Origin: Lucinisca nassula
Lineage: Eukaryota > Mollusca > Bivalvia > Lucinida > Lucinidae
DNA length: 64,000 nucleotides
Assembly (NCBI GenBank): GCA_963580285.1
Contig: OY757010.1
Span: forward strand, 151,779,596-151,843,595
Direction: 5' to 3'
In this document: positions 9,716 through 21,885 of the stretch, piece after piece
How positions within the stretch are numbered: the first letter of the stretch is position 1
How the letters are laid out: every line of letters begins with the position of its first letter
The notes under the pieces: generated by a model
The model's database searches: none
The model's input: the letters and a program-made list of their open reading frames with translations, nothing else
Told to the model about the DNA's origin: nothing
Program-made: the position numbers and the translations under genes

Positions 9716-11747
9716 ACAAGAGATTCGCTCACCTGAATGTCACTGTCTCTAGTACATTCTATTTTTAGCTCTATTGGCCATCTTGTTGATCAAAGTGGAA
9801 CGATCTTAGCTATTTTGGTATGGTGTCACCTAGGCAACATTCCTTTGAAGTTTGAATCAAACTGACCCAATGGGTTTAGGAAGAGTTCGCATTTAAAGCA
9901 AATTTACTATGTTTTTCTATTTTTAGCTCTGGTGGCCATATTGTTCATTGGAGCGAGACCATTTTAGCTATTTTGGTAGAGGGTCATCTAAGCAACATTC
10001 CTATGAAGTTTGAATGTAATTGGCCCAAGGGTACAGGAGGAGTTGTCGTTTGAAGATTTTTTCTATTTTTAGCCCTGGTGGCCATCTTGTTTATCAAAGT
10101 GGAATGATTTTAACTATTTCTGTAGGGAGCCACCTTGGCATGATTCCTGTGAAGTTTGAAGCAAAGTTACAATGTTTTTCTATTTTTAGCTCTAGTGGCC
10201 ATTTTGTTCATCGGAGCGGGATCATTTTACCTAATATGATAGAGGGTCAACGACATAATATTCCTGTGAAGTTTGAATCAAATTGGCCCAAGGGGTAAGG
10301 AGGAATTGTCGTTTGAAGATTTTTTCTATTTTTAGCTCTGGTGGCCATCCTGTTAGTCAGAGCGGAACAATTTTAGCTATTTTGGTAGGAAGTCAACGAC
10401 ATAATATTCCTGTTAAGTTTGAATCAAATTGGCCCAAGGGGTAAGGAGGAGTTGTCGTTTGAAGATTTTTTCTATTTTTAGGTCTGGCGACCATCTTGTT
10501 CGCCCGTTGAACGATTTTAGCTATTTTGGTTGGGAGTCACCTAACTAACATTCCTGTGAAGTTTGAATCAAACTGGCCCAAAGGTTGAGGAGGAGTACGG
10601 GTTTTGACTTAAATTTACAAAGTTTTTTTCTGTTTTTAGCTATGGCGGCCATTTTGCTCATCAGAGCAAAAACGTTTTAGCTATTTTGGTAGTGGGTCAT
10701 CTAAGGAACATTCCTATAAAGTTTGAATGAAATTGGCCCGAGGGTAAAGGAGGAGTAGTCGTTTGGAGATTTTTTCTATTTTTTAGCTCTGGCGGCCATC
10801 TGTTAGTCAGAGCGGAATGATTTTAGCTATTTCTTTAGTGAGTCACCTACATAACAATCCTTTGAAGTTTGAATCAAATTGGCCCAAGGGTTAAGGAAGA
10901 GTTTGTGTTTGAAGCAAATTTACGATGTTATTCTATTTTTAGCTATGGTGGCCATTTTGCTCATCAGAGCAGAACCTTTTCAGCTATTTTGGTAGATGGT
11001 CACCTAAGCAACATTCTTATGAAGTTTGAATAAAATTGGCCCAAGGGTACAGGTGGAGTTGTCGTTTAAAGATTTTTAGCTCTGGCGGCCATCTTGTTTG
11101 TCAGAGCACAACAATTTTAGCTATTTTGGTAGGGAGTCTATTGGGCAACCTTACTGTCAAGTTGAATCAAACTGGCCCAAGGGTTGAGGAGGAGTTTGTG
11201 TTTGAAGCAAATTTACGATGTTTTCCTATTTTTAGCTATGACGGCCAAAATCAGAGCTCATCAGAGCAATACCGTTTTAGCAATTTTAGAAGAGGGTCAC
11301 CTAAGCAACATTCCTATGAAGTTTGAATTAATTTGGCCCAAGGGTACAGGAGGAGTTGTTGTTTAAAGAATTTTCTATTTTTAGCTCTGGTGGCCATATT
11401 GTTCACCGGAGTGGAAATGTTTTAGCTATTTTGGTAGAGGGTCACCTAAGCAACATTCCTATAAAGTTTTAATGAAACTGGCCTTACGGTACAGAAGTTG
11501 TCATTTAAAGATTTTTATATTTTTAGCTCTGGCAGCCATCTTGTTCAGTGGATCGGAACAATTTTAGCTATTTTTGTAGAGGGTCACCTCAGCAATATTC
11601 CTATGAAGTTTTATTGAAATTGGCTCAAGGGTTAAGGAGGAGTTAGCATTTAAAGCAAATTGTTGACGCCGCACGACACACAACGCACGACGGACATTGA
11701 CCAATCACAATACCTCACCATGAGCAATTCGTGCTCAGGTGAGCTAA
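9716..11747. mobile_element. tandem-array element 1 (pearl/Helentron-type)
   Basis: About 13 units of roughly 130-160 bp repeat the pattern 'tttttagctctggtggccat', 'ttttagctattttggta', 'cacctaagcaacattcc' and 'aattggcccaaggg'. The left edge is 'gattcgctcacctg' and the right edge is 'gcacgacggac' followed by 'gctcaggtgagctaaa'. These subterminal 'gctcacctg / caggtgagc' ends and an internal tandem array match the architecture of bivalve pearl-type elements, often assigned to non-autonomous Helentrons. That assignment is from memory of the family. Confidence 0.75.
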
Positions 11748-11784
11748 AAACTCAGTCCCTCAGGATCAATGCCCTGTGATGCTG

Positions 11785-12080
11785 GTCAGTTTGTTTGTTT
11801 GATTTGAAGTTTACATCCCCGTCAACACTGTATAGGTCATTTTGGAGACGTTGCTTCCAATTTTGTGGGACTGCAATGCAATGAGATGAAATGACATCTC
11901 AAGCCCTGCCGCCAAATGAAACCAACAGGGTTTATAAGCATGGACGGGCCGACTCGCACCGCATTGCCTTGGCAGGCTTAGATCCCCTAAGCGGTTTACC
12001 AGTACTCATGTGCGGGTTGGTTTCAGCTCTGCATAGAAGCATCATGCAGCCCATCTATTTCTTCAAGCCCCGATAGGCGG
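11785..12080 (-). repeat. SINE-like family S copy
   Basis: A well preserved copy from the (TTTG)n tail (about 11788) to 'aagccccgataggcggggc'. It serves as a good reference for the family. Confidence 0.75.
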
Positions 12081-12374
12081 GGCAGGTCAGTAATGTGCAG
12101 GACAGATTTTTCTATCCATCACCTTACACCCATGTAAGATTCGTTTATTGTTTCAACCGAGCCTTGCAGGAAACACTTAATGCTAGTTGTGAGAGGAAAC
12201 GCATGGTCTTATTGGAGATGTGATAAAAAAATCTTTACACTTAACAAACAAACAGAAAGATGGACAGAAAACAAATTTAACCCTTATCATGCTGAATAAG
12301 TTAACTACACACATTCCTAATTTCAAACCAGTCAAATTACCAAATATCATGTATTTGTTAAATACACAAAAAGA

Positions 12375-12680
12375 ATGATTGTTTGTTTGAATTGAGGTTT
12401 AAAGTCCCCCTCAACACTATTTAGGTCATTTTGGAGACGTTGCTTTCAATTTTGTGGGGCTTTAACCTGACATTGAGATGAAATGACTTCTCAAGCCCTG
12501 TTGCCCAATGAAACCAAAAGGCTTACATGCACTGGACGGTCTGTCTCACAATGCTTGCCTGGGCAGGCTTAGTCCTTCTAAGCCGTTTACCAGTTCTCGG
12601 GGTGTGGTCAGTTTCAGCTCTGCGTGGAAGCACCATGCAGCCCAATCTATTTCTTCATGCCCCAATGGGCGGGGGGCGAT
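12375..12680 (-). repeat. SINE-like family S copy
   Basis: Minus-sense copy running from the (TTTG) tail at about 12378 to 'gccccaatgggcgggggg'. Confidence 0.75.
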
Positions 12681-12852
12681 CACAAACAGAATGACAAACA
12701 GCATTGATGCTGATCAGATAGCCATCTGATCTGGATCTCCACTATTTACAAAGGTAGAGATTGTTGTGTTCAGCAGGATAATGGTTAAGCTACAAGACCT
12801 TCAAAGGTTTCCGTTTCCTTGAAGAAATTCAGCAACAGTATTTAATACAAAC

Positions 12853-12955
12853 CTGAAATTCGCTCAGCTTTTCGCAGCTGCCATTCAAAAACACCCGCTC
12901 CATTTCTAACAAGCCAGGATGCTGATGTTCTTTGTGTGCAGCACTGTGTAGAAGA
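12853..12955 (-). CDS. candidate host-gene exon (103 bp)
   Basis: On the minus strand a strong acceptor tract (ttctctgctttcag) is followed by 103 bp with no stop in two frames, then a donor CAG|gtttgt. One frame reads LLHSAAHKEHQHPGLLEMER and continues to an end at SEFQ. The other reads CCTQRTSASWLVRNG and onwards. The first frame fits in phase with the exon candidate at 14749-14842 if that exon uses its downstream donor. I do not recognise the protein. The exon could be wrong, as both borders are only consensus matches. Confidence 0.4.
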
Positions 12956-13400
12956 CTGAAAGCAGAGAATATTCATCAAACAGCATAAGCCACACCCACC
13001 ACTGATTATCAACCAATCAGATTCCTTGATGCAAATTATTGCAACAAATTCACAATCTAAATGACAATGTAGATCCTGATCAGAAGCCATCTGATCTGGA
13101 TCTACATTGTTTCAACAGCATATAACACCCACCACTGATTATCAACCAATCAGATTCCTTGATGCAAATTATTGCAACAAATTCACAATCATCTGGATCT
13201 ACATTGTTTCAACAGCATATAACACCCACCACTGATTATCAACCAATCAGATTCCTTGATGCAAATTATTGCAACAAATTCACAATCTAAATGACACACA
13301 ATGTAGATCCTGATCAGATGGCTTCTTCAGAAGCCATCTGATCTGGATCTACATTGTTTCAAAGGTAAGGCATATCCGGGCGCAGCAGGACAAGGGTTAA
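12956..13400. repeat. MITE with about three tandem internal copies
   Basis: The block 'cacccaccactgattatc', 'ccaatcagattccttgatg' and 'attgcaacaaattcacaatc' occurs about three times with spacings near 100-150 bp. It is interleaved with hairpins pairing 'agaagccatctgatc' and 'gatcagatggc'. A single-copy relative lies at about 49107-49275 ('cccttatcctgctgaat' to 'cagcaggataagag'). This looks like local amplification of the inside of one MITE. Confidence 0.65.
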
Positions 13401-13469
13401 ATATTCGAACACTTCAACTCCTTACCATACTTGTTCTAAAATTTGCACCTGTACAATTTGCAACCAGAT

Positions 13470-13780
13470 CTTGTTTGTTTGTTTGTTTGAATTGATGTTT
13501 AACATCCCCGTCAGCACTATTTACCGGTAGGTCATTTCGGAGACACTGCTTCCAACTTTGTGGGACTTTTAGCCAACATTGAGATGAAATGATATCTCAA
13601 GCCCTGCCACCCATAAAACCAAAAGGCTTAAATGTATTGGACTCGCACCACTTGGCCTGGGCAGGCATAGACCTCCTAAGTGGTTTACCAGTACTCATGT
13701 GTGGTCAGTTTCAGCTCTGCATGGAAGCACCATGCAGCTAAATTTATTTCTCCAAGCTCCGATGGGCTGGGGCGGAGTGA
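13470..13780 (-). repeat. SINE-like family S copy
   Basis: Minus-sense copy with a 3' (TTTG)n tail at 13473-13486 and body to 'caagctccgatgggctggggc'. Confidence 0.75.
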
Positions 13781-14009
13781 CCAGATGTTGTCTGAAAATA
13801 GCTGAATGAGTGGCAAACAGTGTAGACCCTGATGAGACGCAGCAGTTTGAGATGTCTCATCTCTTTCTACACTGTTTGCTCAGGCCAACCTGTCTCGGTC
13901 AGAGTACAAATGGTAAATATGGTTCCTAGATGTAAGAGGTTATCTTCTTTTCCCAACTCTGAACTGAGGCAATATATTTCAAATAAAACAAGATTCTTGT
14001 TGTTTGGTA

Positions 14010-14248
14010 TTACAGCCTTTGTAATGTACCTAATGGAATCTTCTTCATATACCGGTATGGCTGGAGTCCATTTTGGAATTTAGGGGTGACAGGTTCTGTT
14101 ATACTTAAAATTTATTCAGGAAAAAGCTGAACCTTTTGCAAATAGTGTAGGCCCTGATCAGATGCCACATTCTGCGGCATCTGATCTGGGCCTGCACTGT
14201 TTGCCAGGGTATCCGTTTTGGGATTTCCAGTACAAAATGGGTTAAACT
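14010..14248. mobile_element. hairpin MITE family C copy
   Basis: It runs from 'gtacctaatggaatcttc' to 'tccagtacaaaatgggtta', with the core palindrome 'gccctgatcagatgccaca ... tgcggcatctgatctgggc'. Confidence 0.7.
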
Positions 14249-14748
14249 TATCTTGTGCTGGGCAAAATCCCTAACTGCTTGGACAGTACTAGTGTTCTGC
14301 CTAGACCATGCCACTCCAATGATTTTTGAACACTGTTCTTGCGCAACTTACGATTCCGACAGCAAATTTTGACTAAAAAATGCCCAAAGGCTCCATATGA
14401 ACTCCTCAACCGCTACCGGCAAGCCAATATCGTGTCTAGTTCAGAATGTTGTTTACAATGGCGTTGTTACACAGTAACGCCTTGAACTCAAAAACGCTAT
14501 GTTAAGGACGATAAAGTTATGTCGCTCAAAGTAGCGGAAACAAAGCAAGGCCCATCTTGTCATATTAAAAGCTCAAAATCCATGTTCAAACTGCACATGA
14601 AATTTCATGATCTGAGCATGGGTTTTGATGTTTGAACATGGCTTTCGGTCCATTTGACAATGACTTCAAACAGCCATGTGCTTAGGTATTTATCTAAGAA
14701 CACATTTTCATAGTCCAAAAGGTGTTTGACTGAAGTACCTGTGATGAC

Positions 14749-14842
14749 CTAAAGCTGTCTACCTTCACACCATCTATTGTTCTGGCAGCTACATCATGAA
14801 CACTGAACTCTGTCTCACTGATATTCTCAACAGGCAAATGAC
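14749..14842 (-). CDS. candidate host-gene exon
   Basis: On the minus strand an acceptor tract (cttctgtattgtag) precedes an open stretch reading HLPVENISETEFSVHDVAAR and then TIDGVK. Two donors are possible: AAG|gtagac at 14763 (80-bp exon) or TAG|gtcatc at 14749 (94-bp exon). The longer form joins the 12853-12955 exon in frame. The peptide looks like ordinary protein rather than repeat, but I cannot name the family. A frame without stops over 30 codons can arise by chance. Confidence 0.35.
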
Positions 14843-15309
14843 CTACAATACAGAAGAACCCTTTTTGTACCAAATGGAATCTGCCTTCTTATATATACCG
14901 TAATGATCCGGATATAAGACGGGGTTTTTTACCGCCAGAATAACCCCAAATTTTTACACCCATCTTATAGCCAAGATCTTGGGCATCCTTGAAAATTTCG
15001 GTAAAGTCCGGAAAGTCAGAGATGTATGGAAAATGTCAATTTTCTTTCAAAACACCTGGCATATAAACGTGCATACTGTAGCAGATAGTGTGCAACTAAG
15101 GAAGTTGGTCATCATCTGTAATTTCCTTATAAAATTTGGTAACTTTTAGCGAGTAACGTAAACAAGCTGAGCTTCTTTTGTCTAGCCAGCTGCAATCATC
15201 TTAAACTGCATAATCGCCTTGTGATAATTATGTTTATCTTCGTGCAAAAAAGCGATAAAATTTATAGTTACCGGTAGTAGTTAAAGAAAACTATGTACCG
15301 TACCATAAA

Positions 15310-15564
15310 CTATGTACCGTGACATAATCCACTGCCATCAATCAACATTTCTTTGAAGTAAATCTTGAGCGGCATATTGTCACGGGATACATTTATATTC
15401 AATGAGGGCAGGGTCTCACCGTCTGTCATAATTACAACCACAACTAATGACCAATCATGGCTTAAATCCACAGATTTATTGGGGTGTGGTCTAAAGCGGT
15501 CAGTCTTCATCAGCTTCAATAACCACATGTTGGCAATAAATTGTTTATTAATAAATGGTTGCAT
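15310..15564 (-). pseudogene. DDE-type transposase remnant
   Basis: The minus strand reads SLVVVVIMTDGETLPSLNI and then NMPLKIYF. This resembles the 'vvl..aDG.kLpp..if' region around the second catalytic part of pogo-like DDE transposases. No complete catalytic triad can be read and the surrounding sequence is decayed. The match rests on a short motif only. Confidence 0.35.
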
Positions 15565-15711
15565 TTATCCCAAGTGTTAAACAAACCCTGTGTCAGATAA
15601 ACTCTCAGCATGTCCAAGCATAAAGTTGAAAGGTATTGAATTCGCCGATACACAGTTGGTGAGAAAATGGACAATATTACAATGGTGCTGCACTTAGACA
15701 CTGAGAAAAAA

Positions 15712-17100
15712 CCAAGGTTGGCAAAAAAGCGGGAAATACTCATATTTCCCTGGACGGCGGGAAATACAGGGAATTCCCGGGAAATACAGGGAATTCCCAG
15801 GAAATACTGGGAAATATATATTTACATAGGTGGTGCCAACTGAGACTGCTTAATATACCCCAACTACCTAGCTATTTGAAAGCAAAATTATTTCAAGTTC
15901 ATGCAGGGCTTGAAAATTCCACTTGTCTGCTTGCAATGACAAAAAAAAAAAAATTGAAGGAAACGCAAAAAGTTTGTCTAGTCCTTATGACATTTACCGA
16001 AGTTTACATGCACTTAGTCATGTAGGACAAGTGAAATTTTGAAGAATTTTCAAGCCCTTTTTTTATTGAATAACTTGAAAGATCTATAGTCCCTTGTCTT
16101 CATATAGAATGTATATAATTTCTTTTCAAATGTGACTCTAAAATATAAGATTTTAACTTTCATCTATTTCCCTTGCATGTAATTTTAATACTTAGGTGAG
16201 TATCTGTAGATAATCTAAGAAACCTTTTATGCTTAAATTAATTGTGTTCTTTAAATACCTGTCTCAAACAAACAATTAAATTATCACACCTTTTTAGAAT
16301 TAGGGGTATGATTACTTGACAAACTTGCAAACAAACCTAAACATCCTTAAAATTCAAACACACAAAAAGAGTTGTTGTAAATCTCCAAAAAAAAAAAAAT
16401 GAACCATGTGTTTAGTGTTACATTAAAGCATACAAAACATGTAGTTTGACCCAATGGCAAACTCTATTAATGTAGCTAAGTGATTCTGATCTGGGTCTGC
16501 CCTGTTTGCCCAGGCATGTCTGTCCAAAATATTGGTATCATTATGGTATTTCATCTTCTTAAGCATATGAGTGATTTATAAATTACTCTGTGCACCCTAC
16601 ATAACAAAAGATCACTTTATATTTATGCTTGTGTTTGGTTGAGTAAAAGCAGACTTTTGAGTAAAAGCAGACTTTTGATGTGTATGTATGGGGAGGCATA
16701 TTGCATACCTGTGATAATGCTTTGAACTGTATGAGGGAGATTTGCCATTGTGATGAGGGAGATGTGAAGAATATATAGGGAAATTCTCAGTTCAAACGAG
16801 GGAGACTCCAAAATTATACTAAAATTCAGCATTAATTGAGCAAAATTAGCATCAAAATGAGGGAGTCTCCCTCCTGATGAGGGAGGTATCACAGGTATGA
16901 TATTTCAAAATAGCTAACTGTTCATTATTTGAATTAAATTACACAAAAATTAATAGTGTTTTTCTATGAAATAACTTAACAAAAATCATATTTCCCACTA
17001 TTTCCCACTTTTGCTGAAATTTGGAGTATTTCCCAGGACGGTAATTACCGGTAAATATCAGTGGGAATTCCCACCACCGGTATTTACAGACCAACCTTGG
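15712..17100. mobile_element. DNA element D with short inverted ends
   Basis: CCAAGGTTGG at 15712-15721 and its self-complement at 17091-17100 bound a 1.39-kb segment. The subterminal parts of both ends carry 'gggaaat' and 'gggaattccc' motifs that also mirror each other. Runs of A flank both sides, possibly a target duplication. No coding capacity is visible. Confidence 0.5.
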
Positions 17101-17996
17101 AAAAAACATTCCTCTTGTGTGCCGGTTCCGTATTATCTGTTGCCTTGAATGTTATTGAGCATGAGAGTTATGCACAGGCGCAGTCTCGCCAGAGCCTTTG
17201 CTGCTCGTAGACATGGAGAAAAAAAACAACACAAGGTGGTTTCTTGCAAAAGACCAAGGCCTTTTTATCATGTGCCAGTTTATGTAGATATCAATTGCCT
17301 TGAATGTTATTTAGCGTCATTATTAACCGCTGCCTTTTACAGTCTGTTACAATTGTCTCTCTTAGTGTACCGTAATTCCCTGTGTATACCACGCACTTTT
17401 TTCACCCAGAAAACGGTAAAAAAATCCCCTGCGTGTAATACAATGGCATATAAAAATGACATTGTTTTTCTCGAAAAGTCGGCAGGTCACGAAAACCCAT
17501 TACAAATACAATGTGACACTTTGAGACCCTCATAAAGTTCGTTTGACATATTAATTCATTGAATCATTCATACCATTAAAAATGCAATCAATATTCCTAT
17601 CTCAGACATCAACCTTTCGTCCCTTTTTGGGACATCGGCAAACAGTGCAGTCCCAGATCAGACACCTCAGAAAGACGCCGCAGACATCTGATTTGGATTT
17701 ACTCTGTTTGATGATTTATAACAGTTCAATTATGACACTATTGTTAACCCCTGTCATATAATTGCCACCCTGCGGTGCATGTCGATAAGGTGTGAAAATA
17801 TGGTCAAGTTATGTCTCTAATTTGCGTTTATTCCCCGATCATAAAATTTAATCCGCAATCAATGTGAAAATTATTTAATTGCTCCTAAGACGAGTTGCTA
17901 CGACTATTCTACTATCTCGTGAATGTTTTGCTATCGAGAATTTTTTACCGTTTCCAAACAATTTTTTTGTGAAAGAGATACGCCCCATTAAGATAA

Positions 17997-20113
17997 AACA
18001 AGAGGGCCCAGAGGGCCCTGGTTCGCTCACCTGATCCAAAGCATAACAAGTGGGCCCCAGGCAGGGCTAAAATTTGAACAATCTTGGTAGAGGTCCACAA
18101 GATGAAGCTTCATATCTAATATGAAAGACCTGGGCTTTCTGGTTTCAGAGAAGAAGATTTTAAAGGTTTACCCTGCATATAGAAATCTATGTAAAACAAG
18201 ATTTTCCCTATATAAGTCTATGTTAAACCAAAGGGCCCCGGAGCGAGGGCATTTTTGGCCCCAGGGCTATAATTTGAACAATCTTGGTAGAGGTCCACTA
18301 GCTGAAGCTTCATAACAAATATCAAAGACCTAAGCCTTGTGTTTCAGAGAAGATGATTTTTAAAGATTTTCCCTATATAAGTCTATGTAAAACCAAAGGG
18401 CCACATGGCGGGGCATTTTTGGTCTCAGGGCTATAATTTGAATAATCTTTATAGAGGTCCACTAGCTGAAGCGTCATAACAAATATCGAAGACCTAAGCC
18501 TTGTGGTTTCAGAGAAGAAGATTTTTCAAGATTACCCCTATATAAGTCTATGTAAAACCAAAGGGCCCCGGAGCGGGGGCATTTTTGGCCCCAGGGCTAT
18601 AATTTGAACAATCTTGGTAGAGGTCCACAAGATGAAGCTTCATACCAAATATCAAAGACCTGGGCCTTGCAGTTTCAGAGAAGAAGATTTTTCAAGATTT
18701 TCCCTATATAAGCCTATGTAAAACAAAAGGGCCCTGGTGCGGGGGCATTTTTGGCCCCAGCACTATAATTTGAACAATCTTGGTAGGGGTCTACTAGATG
18801 AAGCTTCATACCAAATATCAAAGACCTGGGCCTTGCGGTTTCAGAGAAGAAGATTTTTCAAGATTTTCCCTATATAAGCCCATTGTAAAAACAAAGGGCC
18901 CCCGTGCAGGGGGCATTTTTAGCTGCAGCACTACAATTTGAACAATCTTGGTAGGGGTCCACTAGATGAAGCTTCAAACCAAATATCAAAGACCTGGGCC
19001 TAGCGGTTTCAGAGAAGAAGATTTTTAAAGATTTTCCCTACATAAGCCCTTGTAAAACCAAAGGGCCCCCGTGCGGGGGCATTTTTAGCTTCAGCACTAT
19101 AATTTGAACAATCTTGGTAGGGGTCCACTAGATAAAGCTTAATACCTAATATCAAAGACCTGGGCCTTGCGGTTTCAGAGAAGATTTTAAAAGATTTTCC
19201 CTATATAAGCCCATGTAAAACCAAAGGGCCCCCGTGCGGGGGTATTTTTGGCCCCAGCACTATAATTTGAACAATCTTGGTAGGGGTCCACTAGATGAAG
19301 CTTCATACGAAATATCAAAGATCTGGGCCTTGCAGTTTCAGAGAAGAAGATTTTTAAAGATTTTCCCTATATAAGCCCATGTAAAACCAAAGGGCCCCTG
19401 TGCGGGGGCATTTTTGGCCCCAGCACTATAATTTGAACAATCTTGGTAGGGGTCCACTAGATGAAGCTTCATACCAAATATCAAAGACCTGGGCCTTGCG
19501 GTTTCAGAGAAGAAGATTTTTCAAGATTTTCCCTATATAAGCCCATGTAAAACCAAAGGGCCCCCGTGCGGGGGCATTTTTAGCTCCAGCACTATAATTT
19601 GAACAATCTTGGTAGGGGTCCACTAGATGAAGCTTCATACCAAATCTCAAAGATCTGGGCCTTGCGGTTTCAGAGAAGAAGATTTTTAAAGATTTTTCCC
19701 TATATAAGCCTATGTAAAACCAAAGGGCCCCCGTGCGGGGGCATTTTTGGCCCCAGCACTATAATTTGAACAATCTTGGTAGGGGTCCACTAGATGAAGC
19801 TTCATACCAAATATCAAAGACCTGGGCCTTGCGGTTTCAGAGAAGAAGATTTTTTAAGTTTTCGGTGAAAAAAATCTATTTTTAGCTACTGTGACCTATA
19901 TGTGCAATGGACTGGAACCATTTGAACAACTTTGAAAGGGGACCACCTAAGGATCATTCCTGTGAAGTTTGGTCAAAATCCGATCAGTGGTTTAGGAGGA
20001 GATGTCGTTTGAAGAAAAGTTTACGGACGCACGCACGGACGCACGCACGGACGCACGACGGACAAAAAGTGATCCCAAAAGCTCACCTTGTCACTACGTG
20101 ACAGGTGAGCTAA
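17997..20113. mobile_element. tandem-array element 2 (11 units of ~166 bp)
   Basis: The left end 'aacaagagggcccagaggg' is followed by 'gttcgctcacctg'. The right end has (acgcacgg)n, 'gacggacaaaaag' and a small hairpin 'gtcactacgtgac' before 'aggtgagcta'. 'aatttgaacaatcttgg' occurs 11 times at 18071, 18271, 18435, 18600, 18768, 18935, 19101, 19264, 19430, 19597 and 19762, a nearly constant 163-169 bp apart after the first. Units are very similar, so amplification is recent or homogenised. Confidence 0.8.
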
Positions 20114-20151
20114 CAATAGACACGTGTGGGGTTGCTGGGGTCCGATGACGT

Positions 20152-20500
20152 CATTTACCGATTGCGTGCCGATTCGCCCCAGTCAATTTCGGATGCGCGG
20201 AAGTTCTATGTGCCGGATTCAAGTCTGCGGGTTGTCAAAGATCTATTTCAGCGAATCGGCCGATTCGCCCACGTCAATATCGGACGCTCGAAAAAAATCG
20301 GCCGGTTCGCCCCAGTAAATTTCGGATGCGCGGAAGCTCTACTATGCGACGGATTCAAGTCTGCGGCTTGTCCCAAATCTATTTCAGCGAATCGGCCGAT
20401 TCGCCCCCGTCAATTTCGGACACTCGAAAAAAAAATCGGCCGGTTCGCCCCAGTCAATTTCGGACGCACGGAATCTCGCCCGACGGAAAAAAAATCGTAC
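20152..20500. repeat. tandem duplication, ~145-bp unit
   Basis: Two and a half copies of a CpG-rich unit containing 'cgattcgccccagtcaattt', 'gattcaagtctgcgg' and 'tctatttcagcgaatcgg'. Three overlapping reading frames run through it, but they follow the repeat and do not indicate a protein. Confidence 0.7.
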
Positions 20501-21250
20501 GTGATTTTTATTTTCTTTGCGTGATTCACGTAAGATTTTGCGTGAGTGGGAACTCTGATTAATTATGATAGTTAATGCATGTCAACAAAGTTTCAAATTG
20601 CACAGGAAATCGGGTTCCTTGAAGTCAAGCATGAATCATCGTTTTATTAACAGTAAATGCAAAATGGGCTTCTTTAATTGAGTGAGATGTTTGACTCGCA
20701 CTGAGAAGGTGTTAATTATGGGATTAGCATAGAGAACGTGTGAATAACCAGAGGTGTCAAAATACTCAATCTACCTGTAGAAATTTCTGTCAATAACGCT
20801 ATGGAGCACCTGCCTTGGAGGCATGTTGTCACAATTTTACCTTTGGAAAGAAACCCGTTTCTATCTTTCCTTGTGAATGAAAACTGGGAAAACGCATTGT
20901 CATCTTTCATAACAAATGAATAACCGCACCCTTAAAATGTCACCTTGTCACACACCACCGTTATGGGTAAACGCAGAACTGCCTATGCTGCAAGAGAGAA
21001 ACTAACCACTATTCTATTCTATAACTACTAGGAAATATACCTATAACCAGTCAGGCTATTTTGATAGTAGCCAATCAAAATTCGTGTACTTTCATTTCCA
21101 ATCAAAATGGCGTCTGAGAAAAGCATTCTGTGATACTGGGGAAAAGCATGTGCGTGTTTTAGACTGGAATATTTTTTTTTCACATATCTTGGACTCAGAA
21201 TTGAGGTGCGTGTTATAGATGAGTGCGTGGTATACACAGGGAATTACGGT
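20501..21250. other. non-coding right part of element B
   Basis: No gene is seen. It ends in the subterminal 'gaggtgcgtgttatagatg' that precedes the right inverted repeat. Confidence 0.5.
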
Positions 21251-21510
21251 AAACAACAAAATGGCAGCTTTGGAAAACAGTGGCAAATATTGTTGAAAAA
21301 AAAAAAAACATGAATGCAGCCGCAGATAAATTAATCAACCATTATCTCACTCTGAAAATGAAATGTCCTCATCGGTGACACCCCTCCCGGCAACTTGCAA
21401 AAAACTATACCCATCTTATACACAAGAACAAGCAAAAATCACCCGAAGAAAGGCCAGAAAGTACCCCCCGTCTTATAGCCAAATCGTCTTATAGCCGGAT
21501 CATTATGGTA

Positions 21511-21700
21511 GCAGGAGTCCATTTCAAAATTATGGGGTGTCAGGTTGTGTTTCTTCAAAATTTATTTGGAAAATGCCTGAACTTTTAGCAAACAGTGGAG
21601 GCCCTGATCAGACGCCGCGTTCTGCGGCATCTGATCTGGGCCTGCACTGTTTGCCAGGGTACCCGTTTTGGGGTTTCTGGTACTCAATGGGTTAATAAAT
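21511..21700. mobile_element. right half of the MITE C split by element A
   Basis: It continues the family C sequence that stops at 14895: 'accaaatggaatctgcc' at 14869 is the matching left half, and 'ggagtccatttcaaaat' at 21514 resumes. It includes the core palindrome at about 21598-21642. The split demonstrates insertion of A at a TA inside this MITE. Confidence 0.8.
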
Positions 21701-21885
21701 CTGAAAGCATTTTATGCTGAATGAAATCTTTCACCATATATAGTGCACAAGTCCATTTCAAAGTTTTTTATAACAATTTAACAAACCAGTTACCACGCTA
21801 AAATAGTATAGTGTGACGGATGCATGTAATGGTGTATTTGAGATGTAGAGAACATCTATCTTTGTTTGCTGTCATTTGCCTTCAG

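Larger units (their letters stand above)
17368..21251. mobile_element. TA-target DNA element B nested in A
   Basis: TACCGTAATTCCCTGTGTAT at 17368 and the exact inverse ending at 21251 form a perfect ~29-bp inverted repeat. It starts TACCGTAAT like element A, so the two are related ends or a shared superfamily. It is 3.9 kb long and contains a family C fragment (17636-17705), tandem-array element 2 and the tandem duplication at 20152-20500. No transposase was seen, so it is probably non-autonomous. Confidence 0.75.
14896..21510 (-). mobile_element. TA-target DNA transposon A (pogo/DDE-like), heavily invaded
   Basis: The left end TACCGTAATGATCCGGATA at 14896 and the right end at 21510 (reverse complement TACCATAATGATCCGGCTA) are about 25-bp inverted repeats beginning with TA. 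The flanks are the two halves of a family C MITE, so the boundaries are well supported. Inside are a transposase-like remnant at 15310-15564, element D (15712-17100) and element B (17368-21251). Without the nested pieces it is roughly 1.3 kb. Confidence 0.8.

Noticed and set aside
9716..11747. CRISPR-like array
   Set aside because: Repeats are long (about 145 bp), contiguous and without unique spacers. The DNA is eukaryotic.
17149..17535. 128-codon ORF at the left side of element B
   Set aside because: It crosses the left inverted repeat of element B (17368), so it is a chance frame across an insertion junction.
20126..20524. 132-codon ORF with repeated 'RFAPVNFG'-like peptides
   Set aside because: It follows the ~145-bp tandem duplication, and several frames are open equally. 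No sign of a real protein.
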